Shown piece after piece: positions 8,085-16,455 of a DNA stretch of 64,000 bases. The stretch is from Blautia schinkii DSM 10518 (GTDB lineage: Bacteria; Bacillota; Clostridia; Lachnospirales; Lachnospiraceae), in the NCBI GenBank assembly GCA_000702025.1, contig JNKJ01000014.1, positions 62,001 to 126,000 on the forward strand, in the 5' to 3' direction. How positions within the stretch are numbered: the stretch's first letter is position 1; each line of letters begins with the position of its first letter. The notes under the pieces are model-generated. The model saw only the letters and a program-made list of their open reading frames with translations, did not search any database and had not been told where the DNA came from. The position numbers were made by a program, and so were the translations under genes.

Positions 8085-11000
8085 TTTGATGATGGCACAA
8101 CACCTGTAATGACTGAAGGAGAAGCACCTGTTGAAGATAGCTTTTCTGCACCAGAAATGGGATCCGCTGAGGATGTCGCTCCATTAATCGAAGAAACAGA
8201 GGATGCTATTGTATTGTCAGCAGGCGAAATGGTTGCGCTTGATGGAAATGTAGCAGTAGATGCATCTGCAGCCTATGGAGCAACAATTAAACCTGATTAT
8301 ACAGGAATTAACAAAGGCACCAATACGTTACAATATCAGTGGCAAACATCTAGCGACAATGGTGCAACTTGGACAAATATTGCTGGAGCAACCAGCGAGA
8401 ACTGGGTTGTAACCAAAGCTTCAGTTGAAAAAAAGGTAAGAGTTATTGCTTATGCAACTTCTGATGGCACACCTGTTACATCTGTAGCTGATCTTGCCCA
8501 ATATGGAAAGGTATCCGCGACAATCTCCATTACACCTATGGTGCTTGCTCAGGATGCAATTACAGTTACATTGGATACAGCAAGCTATACTTTTGATGGC
8601 ACAGCAAAAACACCAGCAGTTACCAGTGTATCTGTCAAAGAATCTGCAACTGGTTTACCAATCACTTTAAGCTCTTCTGATTATGAAGTAACAGGTTATG
8701 AAGATAACACTGACGTTGGTACCGGTAAGGTCACTGTTACGCTTAAAGAAAGCAGCGGATACACAGGCTCTGGCATTGGTACATTTACAATTACCGGTAT
8801 AACAAATGATTGGATAGTAGATTTATCCGACGATGCTGCCAAAAATCAATATACTTTTAGCGGAAGCGAAATTGTTCCGGCGAACATCACAGTAAAAGAT
8901 AAAGCAGGTAATGAAGTATCAGCATCCTATTACGATATACAGCCAATCGCTGGTTCTGACACAGCAGTAGGTGAATATGTCGTTACTGTTAAAGGAAAGG
9001 GCGCTTATAATGGGATACAGGTGTCATCTACCACAAAAATAAAAGTAGTACCGAAGGATGTGAAATCCTTACGTGTAGTAATCACCCCTGCTACTGCAAG
9101 TACACCTACGATAGTAGAGGTATTTGATGATGCTGTCGATCCAGATAAAGCATTAACAGAAGGTACCGATTACGACAAAGTATTAACTAACGACGGTGTT
9201 GCTGGTGCCCCGGCATATGCGACTATAACTGGTAAAAATAATGATGGTTTGACCGGAAGTGGAAATTACAAAGGCACAGTTACTGTTGATTACGCGAACG
9301 CAAGTGTAGATATTTCTGCTATCACCAATTTTACAAACGGTGTAAAGGCTTTAGGTGCTACATTCAGTGCTTCAGCGACTTTTGATGGAACAAAACAACC
9401 CCCCATTAAAAAGGGTGTAACAATTGGCCCACTGATTGAAGGCCGTGACTTCACTGCAACTGTTACAGAGGGTGGTACAGACGCTGGCACAATGACCGTT
9501 GTATTTGAAGGAAAAGGTTACTATACCGGAACATATACATCCTATGATTTCAAGATTGCAAAATTCGATTTAAAGGATTCAGCAAAATACGAGATTACCC
9601 CAGCTGCAGACAAGAGAGAATTTGCTTATGATCCGAGCAAGACGGCACTGGCGAAGTATGATTTACCAGAACCTATTATAAAAATCAAATCCAGCAATTA
9701 TGTATTAGTTAAGGGAACAGATTATGATTTTGAAACGCCAGCAACTTATGGTACTGATGATATTACATTAAAATTGATAGCAGCCGTTGGCAGCAAGAAT
9801 GTAGTAAATACTGCCGGACCTATTAATGTGGTATACAAGCAGGTGGCAAAAAACCTTGCTGATTCCGATGTAGTTGTTCCTGAAATTCCAACACAGGCAT
9901 TTTTAGGCACTGCTGTTACACCGGAAGTATCCCTGATTTACAAAGGGGTTACCTATCTGAGTGATGATGCATATGACGAACTTAAGAAAGCATCTCTTAA
10001 TCAGCAGGTTGATGACACAAAGTATAAGAAGTTGAGCGACGAATTTGATATTACATATGCTAACAACACCGCCATCGGGGAAAACACCGCAAGTGTTACT
10101 ATCAGTGCAAAGGCTAAAAGTACAACAGACAAGCATTATACAGGAAAGAAGGTAGTCAAGTTCTCCATAGGCAATGCGACCCTTGAGGGTGGTTCCATTG
10201 TTAATTCTGTGGATAAGAAACCAGACCTTCCAAGCGTTGGATATAACAAGGCTGACGCTGACTCCAAGAAAGGTATCGTCTTAAACGACAGTCAGTATTT
10301 AGTATTGAACAAAGACGGCCGGGTAGTTGACAAAAAATACTATGACGTGGCATTCTCCAACAATAAATCTGTTGGTACAGCGACTATCACTATCACTGGT
10401 AAAAATGGCTATAGCGGAACATTGACAGGCACTTACAAGATTGCCCAGAACAGTCTGCCAACGAGTAGCCTGACAATTACTTCAACAAATATTCCGTATA
10501 CCGGAAGCGAGATTACTCTTGTTAAAAACAGGGATTATACGGTAGGCGGCAGCCTTGCAAATTTGACATTAGGTACTGATTATACTTTGAAATATGAGAA
10601 TAATGTAAACGCAGGTACCGCAAAAGTCATTGTACAAGGTATTAACAACTACTATGGTAATTTCACCAAAACCTTTACTATCGATAAGGTAATTATCGGT
10701 ATCAACGACATTGCTGTCGGAGAAAGCGGATATGCCGCAGGCAAGGCAGTGGAGCCGAATGTGGCAATCACTATTCCCGGAACTGGCAACGTGTTAAAAG
10801 AGGGTACGGATTATACCGTGAAGTATTCACCGGCAGCCTATAATGTTGGAGATGACGTCACAATCAATATCACCTATAACACAAATTCCAATATTGCACC
10901 GGTCAATGTCAATTCTGCTTCTGTTAACAAGAAACTTGTTAAGGTAACAGCAAAAGACTTAAAGGATGTAACAATTTCTGCCATCAAGGATCAAGAAGTT

Positions 11001-11804
11001 ACCGGAGAACAGATTAAACCAGCAGTTGCAATTCTGAATGGTGATGTTCAGCTGACAGAAGGCAAGGACTTCGAGATTGTTTATGGAGCAAATAAGGAAA
11101 TCGGCGAGGGTACTGTAACCATTAAGGCTCTGGATTCCAATAAGAATTACACTGGGGAGCAGACTGTAAAATTCAACATTGTAAAGAAAACAGTAAAAGT
11201 CGGACAGGCTATGATTTCAAGTGTTGATGTAAAAGGCAACAAGGCTGTCGTAACTCTTACAGGCGCAGCAGAAAATGCAACTGGCTATGATTATGTTATC
11301 TCTACTGTAAATGACACTAAGAACGGCCGTGTAGCTTTTGACAAGAACCAGGTGGCAACACAGTCCACATTCCAGTACCTGCCTAAAGGAACTTACTATG
11401 CGTATCTTCATGCTTGGGCACGTGTGGATGGTAAAAAGGTGTTTGGCGGATGGTCTAACATTGTCAAGTTTACCATAAAGGCAACAACCCCGGCGCAGCC
11501 ATTAGTTACGAAAGTATCAGCAGGCGGCTCTACCGTAAAAGTCACCTACACGAAAGTAAGTGGTGCAAAAGGATATGATATCGTACTTGGTTCCGCAGTT
11601 AAAAAGGTAAATGGCGAAAGCCGTCCGGTAGAGTACGGCAAGCTTGTTAAGAAAATTACAAACGGAAACACTGTAACCGCAACTTTCAAAAATGTACCAA
11701 AAGGAACTTACTATGCTGGACTCCATGCTTATAATAGAACAAGCGAAAACAAAGCTAAAGTATTTAGCCCATGGTCTAATACGAAAAAAGTAACAGTAAA
11801 ATAA
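7980..11804 (+). CDS. Large repeat surface protein (paralogue 2)
   Basis: 1274 residues. Start chosen at ATG 7980, because AAAGGGGAACTATAAC before it is identical to the leader of paralogue 3 and the signal peptide begins there; an in-frame ATG at 7914 lacks this support. A lysine-rich n-region and the hydrophobic stretch ALSISLVAAMLATS end in VWAA, a classic signal peptidase I site. The mature part begins acidic and continues as Ig-like YTG repeats. The last ~190 residues are the fibronectin-like tail shared with paralogues 1 and 3, ending SNTKKVTVK. No sortase motif. It sits inside the inverted-repeat-bounded segment and converges with paralogue 3. Confidence 0.88.
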   Translation: MTKLKNTKKGMAKKALSISLVAAMLATSNVPVWAAFDDGTTPVMTEGEAPVEDSFSAPEMGSAEDVAPLIEETEDAIVLSAGEMVALDGNVAVDASAAYGATIKPDYTGINKGTNTLQYQWQTSSDNGATWTNIAGATSENWVVTKASVEKKVRVIAYATSDGTPVTSVADLAQYGKVSATISITPMVLAQDAITVTLDTASYTFDGTAKTPAVTSVSVKESATGLPITLSSSDYEVTGYEDNTDVGTGKVTVTLKESSGYTGSGIGTFTITGITNDWIVDLSDDAAKNQYTFSGSEIVPANITVKDKAGNEVSASYYDIQPIAGSDTAVGEYVVTVKGKGAYNGIQVSSTTKIKVVPKDVKSLRVVITPATASTPTIVEVFDDAVDPDKALTEGTDYDKVLTNDGVAGAPAYATITGKNNDGLTGSGNYKGTVTVDYANASVDISAITNFTNGVKALGATFSASATFDGTKQPPIKKGVTIGPLIEGRDFTATVTEGGTDAGTMTVVFEGKGYYTGTYTSYDFKIAKFDLKDSAKYEITPAADKREFAYDPSKTALAKYDLPEPIIKIKSSNYVLVKGTDYDFETPATYGTDDITLKLIAAVGSKNVVNTAGPINVVYKQVAKNLADSDVVVPEIPTQAFLGTAVTPEVSLIYKGVTYLSDDAYDELKKASLNQQVDDTKYKKLSDEFDITYANNTAIGENTASVTISAKAKSTTDKHYTGKKVVKFSIGNATLEGGSIVNSVDKKPDLPSVGYNKADADSKKGIVLNDSQYLVLNKDGRVVDKKYYDVAFSNNKSVGTATITITGKNGYSGTLTGTYKIAQNSLPTSSLTITSTNIPYTGSEITLVKNRDYTVGGSLANLTLGTDYTLKYENNVNAGTAKVIVQGINNYYGNFTKTFTIDKVIIGINDIAVGESGYAAGKAVEPNVAITIPGTGNVLKEGTDYTVKYSPAAYNVGDDVTINITYNTNSNIAPVNVNSASVNKKLVKVTAKDLKDVTISAIKDQEVTGEQIKPAVAILNGDVQLTEGKDFEIVYGANKEIGEGTVTIKALDSNKNYTGEQTVKFNIVKKTVKVGQAMISSVDVKGNKAVVTLTGAAENATGYDYVISTVNDTKNGRVAFDKNQVATQSTFQYLPKGTYYAYLHAWARVDGKKVFGGWSNIVKFTIKATTPAQPLVTKVSAGGSTVKVTYTKVSGAKGYDIVLGSAVKKVNGESRPVEYGKLVKKITNGNTVTATFKNVPKGTYYAGLHAYNRTSENKAKVFSPWSNTKKVTVK

Positions 11805-11807
11805 TCG

Positions 11808-11835
11808 CTTTTGGGTAAGCATTACAGATTCCTAC
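11808..11835 (+). repeat. Conserved 3'-UTR motif, copy 2
   Basis: CTTTTGGGTAAGCATTACAG then ATTCCTAC, starting three bases after the stop codon, followed by AAGAA and the terminator stem, as after surface gene 1. Confidence 0.7.
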
Positions 11836-11872
11836 AAGAAAAGCCCTCCGGATCAACCGGGGGGCTTTCTTA
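11836..11872 (+). terminator. Terminator of surface gene 2
   Basis: AAGAAAAGCCCTCCGG / CCGGGGGGCTTTCTT with a short loop, immediately after the 3' motif. Confidence 0.75.
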
Positions 11873-11910
11873 TATACATCAGCTGGTGTGTGTGGAAAAA
11901 TACACATTCA

Positions 11911-11944
11911 GAAAGGACCACAGCAAAAGCTGAGGTCCTTTCTT
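11911..11944 (-). terminator. Terminator of surface gene 3
   Basis: AAAGGACC-A-CAGC / GCTG-A-GGTCCTTT with an AAAA loop. Read leftwards it ends in TTTCTG after the stem; it lies downstream of the minus-strand gene ending at 11976. Confidence 0.7.
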
Positions 11945-11945
11945 T

Positions 11946-11970
11946 GTAGGAATCTTATCTGTTACCCAAA
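11946..11970 (-). repeat. Conserved 3'-UTR motif, copy 3
   Basis: On the minus strand TTTGGGTAACAGATAAGATT then CCTAC, six bases after the stop of surface gene 3 and before its terminator. Confidence 0.7.
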
Positions 11971-11975
11971 TTGGA

Positions 11976-14900
11976 CTATTTAACAGTTACTTTCTTAGTG
12001 TTAGACCATGGACTAAATACTTTTCCATTGTTCTCAGAAGTTCTGTTATATGCGTGGAGACCTGCATAATAGGTTCCCTTTGGTACGTTTGTGAAAGTAG
12101 CGGTTACGGTATTTCCCTTGTATACTTTCTTTACTAATTTGCCATACTCAACTGGGCGCATTTCACCATTAACCTTTTTCACTTTAGAACCAAGTACAAG
12201 ATCATAACCAGTTGCATCAGCAGACTTAGTATAAGTAACCTTTACTGTCTTACCAGTAACCTTTACATCTGTGACAACCGGTTGGGACGGTGTAATAGAA
12301 GATACAGAGAACGGATAAATATTAGACCATCCACTGAATACTTTCTTACCATCTACGCGTTTCCATGCATGTAAATATGCATAGTAGATACCCTGCTGAG
12401 TATATCTAAAGGTTGTAGTTGTTGATAAAACGTTCTTATTAATGGAGACTCTGTTATTTTTGTAGTCATTAGATGTGGAAATAACATAGTCATAACCAGT
12501 AGCACCATCGCAGTCACCTGCAAGTTCAACTGTAGCTTTATTACCTACCACTTTAACGCCAGTAATAATCGGGGTTCCAATTGCTGTATCTTCATTCTTA
12601 ATAGTTGCATTTTGAGAGCCCGTATAATTCTTGCTTGTTGTCTTTGCAGTAACGGTAATGGTTCCGTCACCATTTTCTTTAACATCATACTCAGATGACG
12701 GTACTCTTACAGAACCATTCATTACAGCCACATCCAACACACCATTTTCCTTTGTTGCTGTAATTACAGTATCTTTGATATCTTTTGCAACAATTTTCCA
12801 ACTGAACGTCGCTAAATTGTCTGTTGTTCCATCTGCTGCATCATAGGAAGCATCCAGTGAATACCCGCCTTTAGCTTTGAGCTGTGCCTTGAGGATTTTA
12901 TCAGAAGGAGTTACATTCACACAGTCATACTTGCTATCAATTACAAATTCGTAATCAGTTCCTTCAATCAAGGTCTTGCCGCCAATAGTAATTGTCACAT
13001 TTGGTTTAACAAGCAGTCCGCCGGCATACGAACTATCACCAATAACAACATCTTCTTTGCGGATTGTTACACCTGTAATACCAAATTCAGCGTTTGCTGT
13101 ATAGGTTACATCGCTTCCTGCAAATTTCTGAGTGCTGACATTTGTATAATTACCAATACCATTTATATATACATATGCTTCAGGCCCTGTGGTGTTATTG
13201 AAATATTTAATTTCATAGTCCCTGCCTTCAACCAACTTATCAGTATTTGTGGTTGGGGTAAACTTCACCTCTTTAAAGGTCTTTTCAGTACCGTCATACT
13301 TAAACTGATCCGTGTTCCACTTTACTACTTTTCCGTTAGCATCCCATGCTGTAAAATTACCTGCAAACATTGTGCTCGTAATCTCTTTTGGCAGAATTTC
13401 AAATTCGATTTCTTTCTGTCCTTCAAAGTTCTTGTTATCCTTTAATGGAAGAAGGGTAACTTTTGCTTTTCCTGCATTTACGTTATTATAGGAAGATGTT
13501 GGATAAGCAAATGTAAACTGATTGTGTACATCTACATCTCCTAATTTGATGTCGAAATCTCCAGTAGCCGGACGAATCTGCTGTCCAGAATACGTAAACA
13601 CTAATTTGCTAGTTGTTTTAGCTGTTGCTATTACATCATTGATATTGGCTTTGTTAATTGTAAATTTAATAGCCTGAGTACCTGAGTAGTCTCCCTTACC
13701 TTTGATTGTAATTGTTGCCTCGCCAGCATTAATGTTATTTAATTTTGAAGAAATCTCATAATCTCTGTCGAGAGCAAGTTCTTCACCGTCATAGGTTACT
13801 TTTAATGTTGGGACAATTTCTTTTCCAGTATAAACGTAGGGTCCACCAACAACTTCAGCCGTTACTGAATCTGCCTCAAGACTCTTGTTGACAACTTCTG
13901 TTTTTTTATCGGCTGTTACAGTTGTATCAACTACTCCAAAGTTTTTATCCTTAACGGTAAGAACTGTCGTTAATAGTGTACCTGGGAGAATAGTTCCAGC
14001 AGAAGATGTATAGGCCAGTTTATATGCACTTGCTGGAATATCTATGGTCTGGGCTACCTGATCACCCTTGTCATTTCTTACTTTTGTGGTGGCCTTTACA
14101 GTAACCTTTCCTTCAAGATAGTCACTTGCATTTACATTGGCACCGTTGTATTCAACAGTTTTCGGTACAGTAATATTTTTCGGTTCAACTTCTGCCGGAA
14201 TAATATCGAAAGTACCGATAAGTTTTCTTCCGCCCCAATCGTTGATTCCTTCAACATAAATACTAACTGTTTCACCAGCTTCTGTGTTATTAGAAGAATA
14301 AACCACTTTGTATTCTTTGCCTTCTACAAGTGTAGTCGCACCGACCATAAGTTTACCAAGCTGAGCTGCCTTTTTTGTAATTGGAGAGCCAGTATAGACT
14401 TCTTCCTCATGCTTATTACCGGTTGTTGTATCTGTACCACCTGTAAAAGAAGCATCAGTAACACTATTTAAGGTAATCCGGAATGTAGCTGTTGCTGTGC
14501 CTTTTACATTTTTATCATCGCCTGTAAATGTTACAGTAGCAGAGGTGGAATTTGAATCAATATTGGAAACTGTAAAATCAACACCATTCAAAATATGAGT
14601 TAATTCAGTTTCACCAGCGTAGATATGGATAAGGGGTGTAACTTCTCCTTTTACCTGTGCTTTATCCGACAATTTTGAATTATATTTTGTACTGTCTATA
14701 GAAATTGTACAATCCGACAAATTGCGGGCTATAACTTTAGCCTTGTCGTCTGTTGCGCTTACTACATCTACATCTGCGTTTCCGTTAAATTTGTAATTGT
14801 TGTTGAACATTGCATCTTTTGACAGCGCATTTCGGTCAAAAGTAATTTTCAACTGGGCTGAATCTCCTACATTGGTTAATGTTGCTGCCGCACTTACAGT

Positions 14901-15899
14901 ATAAAGTTCAGGATTAATGGTTTCCTTGGTTAACTTACTTGTCACAGTTACGTCTTTTGCATCTGGTGTAACAGATGCACCTGTATATGCATACTCTTTT
15001 GTATTAATCTTTACTTCATAATCTGATGTCTGAATATATCTTTTCCAGATTACAAATGGTACTTTAATAGTTCCCTCATATCCAGCTTTATTTACTTTTG
15101 CAACTAATTTCGGCTGTTCTGCTGTAGACTTATTTTCACACGCATTAACATTGTCGCCTTCATAGCTGTATGTAAAGTCACTGATAGCTAAACTGTGAGC
15201 GTTATTAGTAGAATCCATTGCTAAATCCGTAAGTGCAAATGTTTTCTCTTCTCCAGTGTAATCAACAGATTTATTTATAATAATTCCTGTGTTGGTTTCA
15301 TCAACTGTTTTAGCTTTTACAACTACGCCAGGGGTTGTATATATAAATCCTTCGTCTGCACCCATGCCAGTGATTTTGAGAGTTAATGTATGGCCTACAT
15401 GGCTTTCATCTGGGGTAAAACTTTTAGCAGAAGTTATACCTTTCAACCCCTGATTTGTGGAATAGCTATAGCTCATGGCAACTCCATTTTTATCAATAGG
15501 CTGCCTTCCGTCAATTAACCATTCATATCTAAAAGATTTTACTTCTTTTCCGTCACTGTTAATCAAAGTACTATCAGTAGCCAAACTAGAGGCTGTTCCC
15601 CACACCAACTGGTTTAATGCTAATGTAGATGTTGCAGCATTATAAGTGGATATCTCCTCTGTTTCCTCAATTTCTACTGCTGGAGCCACATCAGCAACTG
15701 CTGGAGCCGGAGCTTCTTCTGAAGAAAATACATCCACATCATCAACCGGAGCCTCAGCCTCTACAGCCGCGCTATTATCTGAAAAGATATCCTCCGCAGC
15801 CCAAACCGGAACATTAGAAGTAGCCAGCATTGCTGCGACGAGTGAGATGCTCAGCGCTTTTTTCGCCATGCCCTTCTTTGTGTTTTTAAGTTTCGTCAT
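11976..15899 (-). CDS. Large repeat surface protein (paralogue 3)
   Basis: 1307 residues with a signal peptide identical to that of paralogue 2 (cleavage near VWAA), followed by an acidic linker and then Ig-like repeats of the YTG/G-x-DY type. The C-terminal fibronectin-like pair (GTYYAGLHAYNRTSEN, ending VTVK) matches the other two. At DNA level the tails differ at many silent positions, whereas the 5' 121 bp are identical, so the tail is kept by protein selection and the 5' end by recent recombination. A good sigma-A promoter lies ~75 bp upstream of the start. No LPXTG motif. Function probably adhesion or surface coat; ligand unknown. Confidence 0.88.
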   Translation of the reverse strand: MTKLKNTKKGMAKKALSISLVAAMLATSNVPVWAAEDIFSDNSAAVEAEAPVDDVDVFSSEEAPAPAVADVAPAVEIEETEEISTYNAATSTLALNQLVWGTASSLATDSTLINSDGKEVKSFRYEWLIDGRQPIDKNGVAMSYSYSTNQGLKGITSAKSFTPDESHVGHTLTLKITGMGADEGFIYTTPGVVVKAKTVDETNTGIIINKSVDYTGEEKTFALTDLAMDSTNNAHSLAISDFTYSYEGDNVNACENKSTAEQPKLVAKVNKAGYEGTIKVPFVIWKRYIQTSDYEVKINTKEYAYTGASVTPDAKDVTVTSKLTKETINPELYTVSAAATLTNVGDSAQLKITFDRNALSKDAMFNNNYKFNGNADVDVVSATDDKAKVIARNLSDCTISIDSTKYNSKLSDKAQVKGEVTPLIHIYAGETELTHILNGVDFTVSNIDSNSTSATVTFTGDDKNVKGTATATFRITLNSVTDASFTGGTDTTTGNKHEEEVYTGSPITKKAAQLGKLMVGATTLVEGKEYKVVYSSNNTEAGETVSIYVEGINDWGGRKLIGTFDIIPAEVEPKNITVPKTVEYNGANVNASDYLEGKVTVKATTKVRNDKGDQVAQTIDIPASAYKLAYTSSAGTILPGTLLTTVLTVKDKNFGVVDTTVTADKKTEVVNKSLEADSVTAEVVGGPYVYTGKEIVPTLKVTYDGEELALDRDYEISSKLNNINAGEATITIKGKGDYSGTQAIKFTINKANINDVIATAKTTSKLVFTYSGQQIRPATGDFDIKLGDVDVHNQFTFAYPTSSYNNVNAGKAKVTLLPLKDNKNFEGQKEIEFEILPKEITSTMFAGNFTAWDANGKVVKWNTDQFKYDGTEKTFKEVKFTPTTNTDKLVEGRDYEIKYFNNTTGPEAYVYINGIGNYTNVSTQKFAGSDVTYTANAEFGITGVTIRKEDVVIGDSSYAGGLLVKPNVTITIGGKTLIEGTDYEFVIDSKYDCVNVTPSDKILKAQLKAKGGYSLDASYDAADGTTDNLATFSWKIVAKDIKDTVITATKENGVLDVAVMNGSVRVPSSEYDVKENGDGTITVTAKTTSKNYTGSQNATIKNEDTAIGTPIITGVKVVGNKATVELAGDCDGATGYDYVISTSNDYKNNRVSINKNVLSTTTTFRYTQQGIYYAYLHAWKRVDGKKVFSGWSNIYPFSVSSITPSQPVVTDVKVTGKTVKVTYTKSADATGYDLVLGSKVKKVNGEMRPVEYGKLVKKVYKGNTVTATFTNVPKGTYYAGLHAYNRTSENNGKVFSPWSNTKKVTVK

Positions 15900-15915
15900 G
15901 TTATAGTTCCCCTTT
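15795..15915 (-). repeat. Perfect 121-bp inverted repeat, right copy
   Basis: Reverse complement of 7964-8084 without a mismatch. Together the two copies bound a segment of about 8 kb that holds the mature-protein coding parts of two convergent genes. Inversion would keep both reading frames intact. Confidence 0.97.
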
Positions 15916-15932
15916 CCTTAATATAACTATTT

Positions 15933-15954
15933 CTTTTTGGGTAAAGATTCCTAG
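15933..15954 (+). repeat. Copy of the 3'-UTR motif inside the 5' leader of surface gene 3
   Basis: CTTTTTGGGTAAAGATTCCT then AG on the plus strand, i.e. antisense in the leader of gene 3. It closely matches the motif found after all three stop codons, and lies just outside the inverted repeat. Confidence 0.6.
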
Positions 15955-15976
15955 ACATAATCTGTCCGTTATGAAT

Positions 15977-16005
15977 AATATAGTGCTTTCCCCCTCGTTT
16001 GTCAA
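15977..16005 (-). promoter_or_regulatory. Sigma-A promoter of surface gene 3
   Basis: On the minus strand: TTGACA (16005-16000), a 17-bp spacer, TATATT (15982-15977). This is near consensus, leaving a ~70-base leader before the ATG. It lies outside the inverted repeat, so it would drive whichever gene body faces it. Confidence 0.8.
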
Positions 16006-16177
16006 GTGAATTGATTGAAAATTTTACAATTTTCTTAAATTTCCTCGTATGGTAAAAGTGGGGAGTTTTCGGCTTTTTTGGTCCAGTTAACAACATTTTG
16101 TTAATGATTACGGTAAGAATTGCCAATCACAACTACATGCTGTATACCGCACTATATTAATTCATAATTATATGCAA

Positions 16178-16210
16178 AACCGCTCCAGAGAAGCGGTGGT
16201 TGCCTTTTTT
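16178..16210 (+). terminator. Hairpin with T-run
   Basis: ACCGCT / AGCGGT with a seven-base loop; TTTTTT follows eight bases downstream on the plus strand, too far for an ideal terminator. No plus-strand gene precedes it; it may instead act on minus-strand transcripts leaving glgP, where TTTGC follows the stem. Confidence 0.45.
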
Positions 16211-16317
16211 ATACCTGCCCTGGCTCTGCCCGGACAAGCTTCATCGGATATATACACTATACACCGATAATTTAAACTCCACCCCCGGCACACACGCTAT
16301 TTCCTATAAATCTTGTG

Positions 16318-16411
16318 CCGCTTAGATTATCTAAATATCATATTTATACCACTTAGACTATCTAAACCACACATCATATGCCAATCAAATTATCTAAACC
16401 ACACATCATAT
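16318..16411. repeat. Short tandem repeats downstream of glgP
   Basis: ATCTAAACCACACATCATAT occurs exactly at 16360-16379 and 16392-16411, 32 bp apart. A third, diverged copy (TTAGATTATCTAAATATCAT) begins near 16323. No gene overlaps them. A hairpin CGGCACA / TGTGCCG (16286-16320) abuts. Too few and too short for a CRISPR array. Confidence 0.6.
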
Positions 16412-16455
16412 ATAAATCCTAACCGCACGTGTCATGCCGGGAGCTTTGCCTTTTC

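Noticed and set aside
1-15899. Sortase-anchored adhesins
   Set aside because: No LPXTG-like motif, C-terminal hydrophobic helix or basic tail in any of the three proteins.
16318-16411. CRISPR-like repeats near glgP
   Set aside because: Only two exact 20-bp copies and one poor one, spacing 32 bp, with no cas genes and no unique spacers of regular length.
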